From JBCCCJ01 sp039029315 (GTDB lineage Bacteria; Bacteroidota; Bacteroidia; J057), in NCBI GenBank assembly GCA_039029315.1, contig JBCCGK010000099.1:1-43700 (forward strand): DNA of 43,700 nt, given 5' to 3'. This document shows positions 43,116 to 43,700 of the stretch, piece after piece. Made by a program: the position numbers and the translations under genes. The stretch's first letter is position 1; the number at the start of each line of letters is the position of its first letter. Below the pieces are notes generated by a model. It was not told the origin of the DNA. It did not search any database and saw only the letters and a program-made list of their open reading frames with translations.

Positions 43116-43477
43116 AATCGCCTCTTCGGAGGCGGTCAAAGGCTTCGTACAAGCACGAGAAACAGGCCATTTCAGTACCCTTTGTGAGTTTACTGAAAAG
43201 CAGCTTTGCAGAAATACAGATTTACTCAAATGTAGCAAAGCAGTAAGCCGTTTCTCCGGCTTTTTTCTAAAGTGTACATGCACTTATCCACATTTCAGGA
43301 TTTTAGGAGAAGTCTGGAGAAAACAGAATGAAGTCATATTAGATCACATGATCCCACTTGAAATCAGGAAATATTTTTCTCCACAATTCTCAAAATACTA
43401 ATAGCTGTATATCAGCTAGTTAAGCACTGATTCCTAACTTTGTATTGTATCATTTATCTCAATTTTTCTTTTCACCG
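43116..43477. other. Non-coding stretch with a DnaA box
   Basis: A short overlapping frame (43087-43401) is open but has no family-like features. One perfect TTATCCACA at 43284-43292. Otherwise nothing seen. Confidence 0.35.
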
Positions 43478-43567
43478 ATGAAATTTCTCCGCACTGAATA
43501 CGCTGCCCTTTTTGGCATATTATTAATCCTATTGGCTACCGTCAAACATGCTTTTGAAGTGAACTGA
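43478..43567 (+). CDS. Possible 29-residue membrane peptide
   Basis: MKFLRTEYAALFGILLILL continuing to a stop after FEVN: a single hydrophobic helix with a charged N-terminus. Too short to be sure; such peptides occur as membrane or toxin-like small proteins. Confidence 0.3.
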   Translation: MKFLRTEYAALFGILLILLATVKHAFEVN

Positions 43568-43592
43568 TTTAAAGTTTTTTTGGAAAAAGAGA

Positions 43593-43643
43593 AACTGCGA
43601 CGATCTTGTAGAAAACACTACTAATCAACAAGTTGTCGCAGTT
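43593..43643. repeat. Inverted repeat directly before a partial gene
   Basis: AACTGCGAC (43593-43601) and GTCGCAGTT (43635-43643) are perfect reverse complements, extended by TTGT/ACAA inside. It abuts the ATG at 43644, as an IS terminal region or a strong leader hairpin might. Confidence 0.45.
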
Positions 43644-43700
43644 ATGATAGAAATATTCTCTAAAGATATGATTCAAAGGCATATTGTCCAATATCTAAGT
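43644..43700 (+). CDS. Partial gene at right edge, possibly a transposase start
   Basis: 19 codons (MIEIFSKDMIQRHIVQYLS) up to the window end. The opening and the preceding inverted repeat suggest an insertion sequence transposase, but too little is visible. Confidence 0.3.
   Translation, partial: MIEIFSKDMIQRHIVQYLS

Larger units (their letters stand above)
21059..43700 (+). mobile_element. Integrative mobilizable/conjugative element (left end to window edge)
   Basis: Bounded on the left by the truncated tRNA-Met and immediately followed by a tyrosine integrase. It carries an HTH/excisionase-like protein, RepA with iterons, Toprim primase, MobF relaxase, toxin-antitoxin, ArdA, plus cargo: NurA-HerA-methyltransferase and a SIR2-ABC operon. 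No T4CP or type IV secretion genes are in view, so whether it is self-transmissible is open. Right boundary not seen. Confidence 0.75.

Noticed and set aside
43087..43401. 104-residue plus-strand frame after the ardA-linked gene
   Set aside because: Overlaps the previous gene, contains no recognisable motif and covers a DnaA box; left as non-coding.

Overview
The window looks like chromosome of a Bacteroidota bacterium, probably a Saprospiria/Lewinella-like lineage. The evidence is a type IX secretion (T9SS) sorting domain, PKD-repeat surface proteins, a TPR histidine kinase, an ECF sigma/membrane protein/CHAT-protease set, promoter-like TTTG...TAnnTTTG signals, and a Bacteroidota-style tyrosine recombinase. 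No rRNA, complete tRNA or CRISPR array was seen.

Left part (1-21058), host chromosome. It begins inside a secreted PKD-repeat protein, followed by a TPR sensor kinase (1811-4135). A NADAR-domain protein and a SLOG-like protein (4267-5710) lie side by side and are a candidate nucleotide/NAD-derivative conflict pair. Next come a fatty-acid hydroxylase fused to a DUF2147-like domain, a lipoprotein, a Crp/Fnr regulator, a protein with a CFI-box-like C-terminus, an R2K-type ATP-grasp protein, an NTF2-like lipoprotein, a tiny repetitive secreted peptide, a PAS-like protein, a T9SS-sorted protein and two recently duplicated secreted paralogues. The ECF sigma, single-pass membrane protein and CHAT-lipoprotein genes (16640-20874) are interrupted by a structured ~113-bp repeat that also occurs as a triple tandem at 13845-14196.

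Right part (21059-43700), the left end of an integrative mobilizable or conjugative element. A 3' fragment of a tRNA-Met(CAT) gene marks the junction. Inside are a tyrosine integrase, an HTH protein, a RepA-type initiator with iterons, a Toprim primase, a MobF relaxase, a type II toxin-antitoxin pair, ArdA antirestriction, and a possible IS start at the right edge. No type IV secretion genes are visible, and the right end of the element is outside the window. Two cargo modules stand out. One is a NurA-HerA-DNA methyltransferase operon (22480-26816), which is restriction-modification-like.

The other, which I regard as the most novel item, is a tightly overlapping six-gene operon (36815 down to 30701). 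It encodes an unrecognised protein, a protein combining a helical N-terminus with a signal-less substrate-binding-protein fold, a complete SsuABC/TauABC-like ABC importer (ATPase, permease, lipoprotein SBP), and a SIR2-like putative NAD-consuming enzyme translationally coupled to the SBP. A consensus Bacteroidota promoter overlapped by a perfect inverted repeat precedes it. My inference is a ligand-sensing or nutrient-import system wired to an NAD-depleting effector, possibly a defence or addiction system. I do not recall a named system with this composition.
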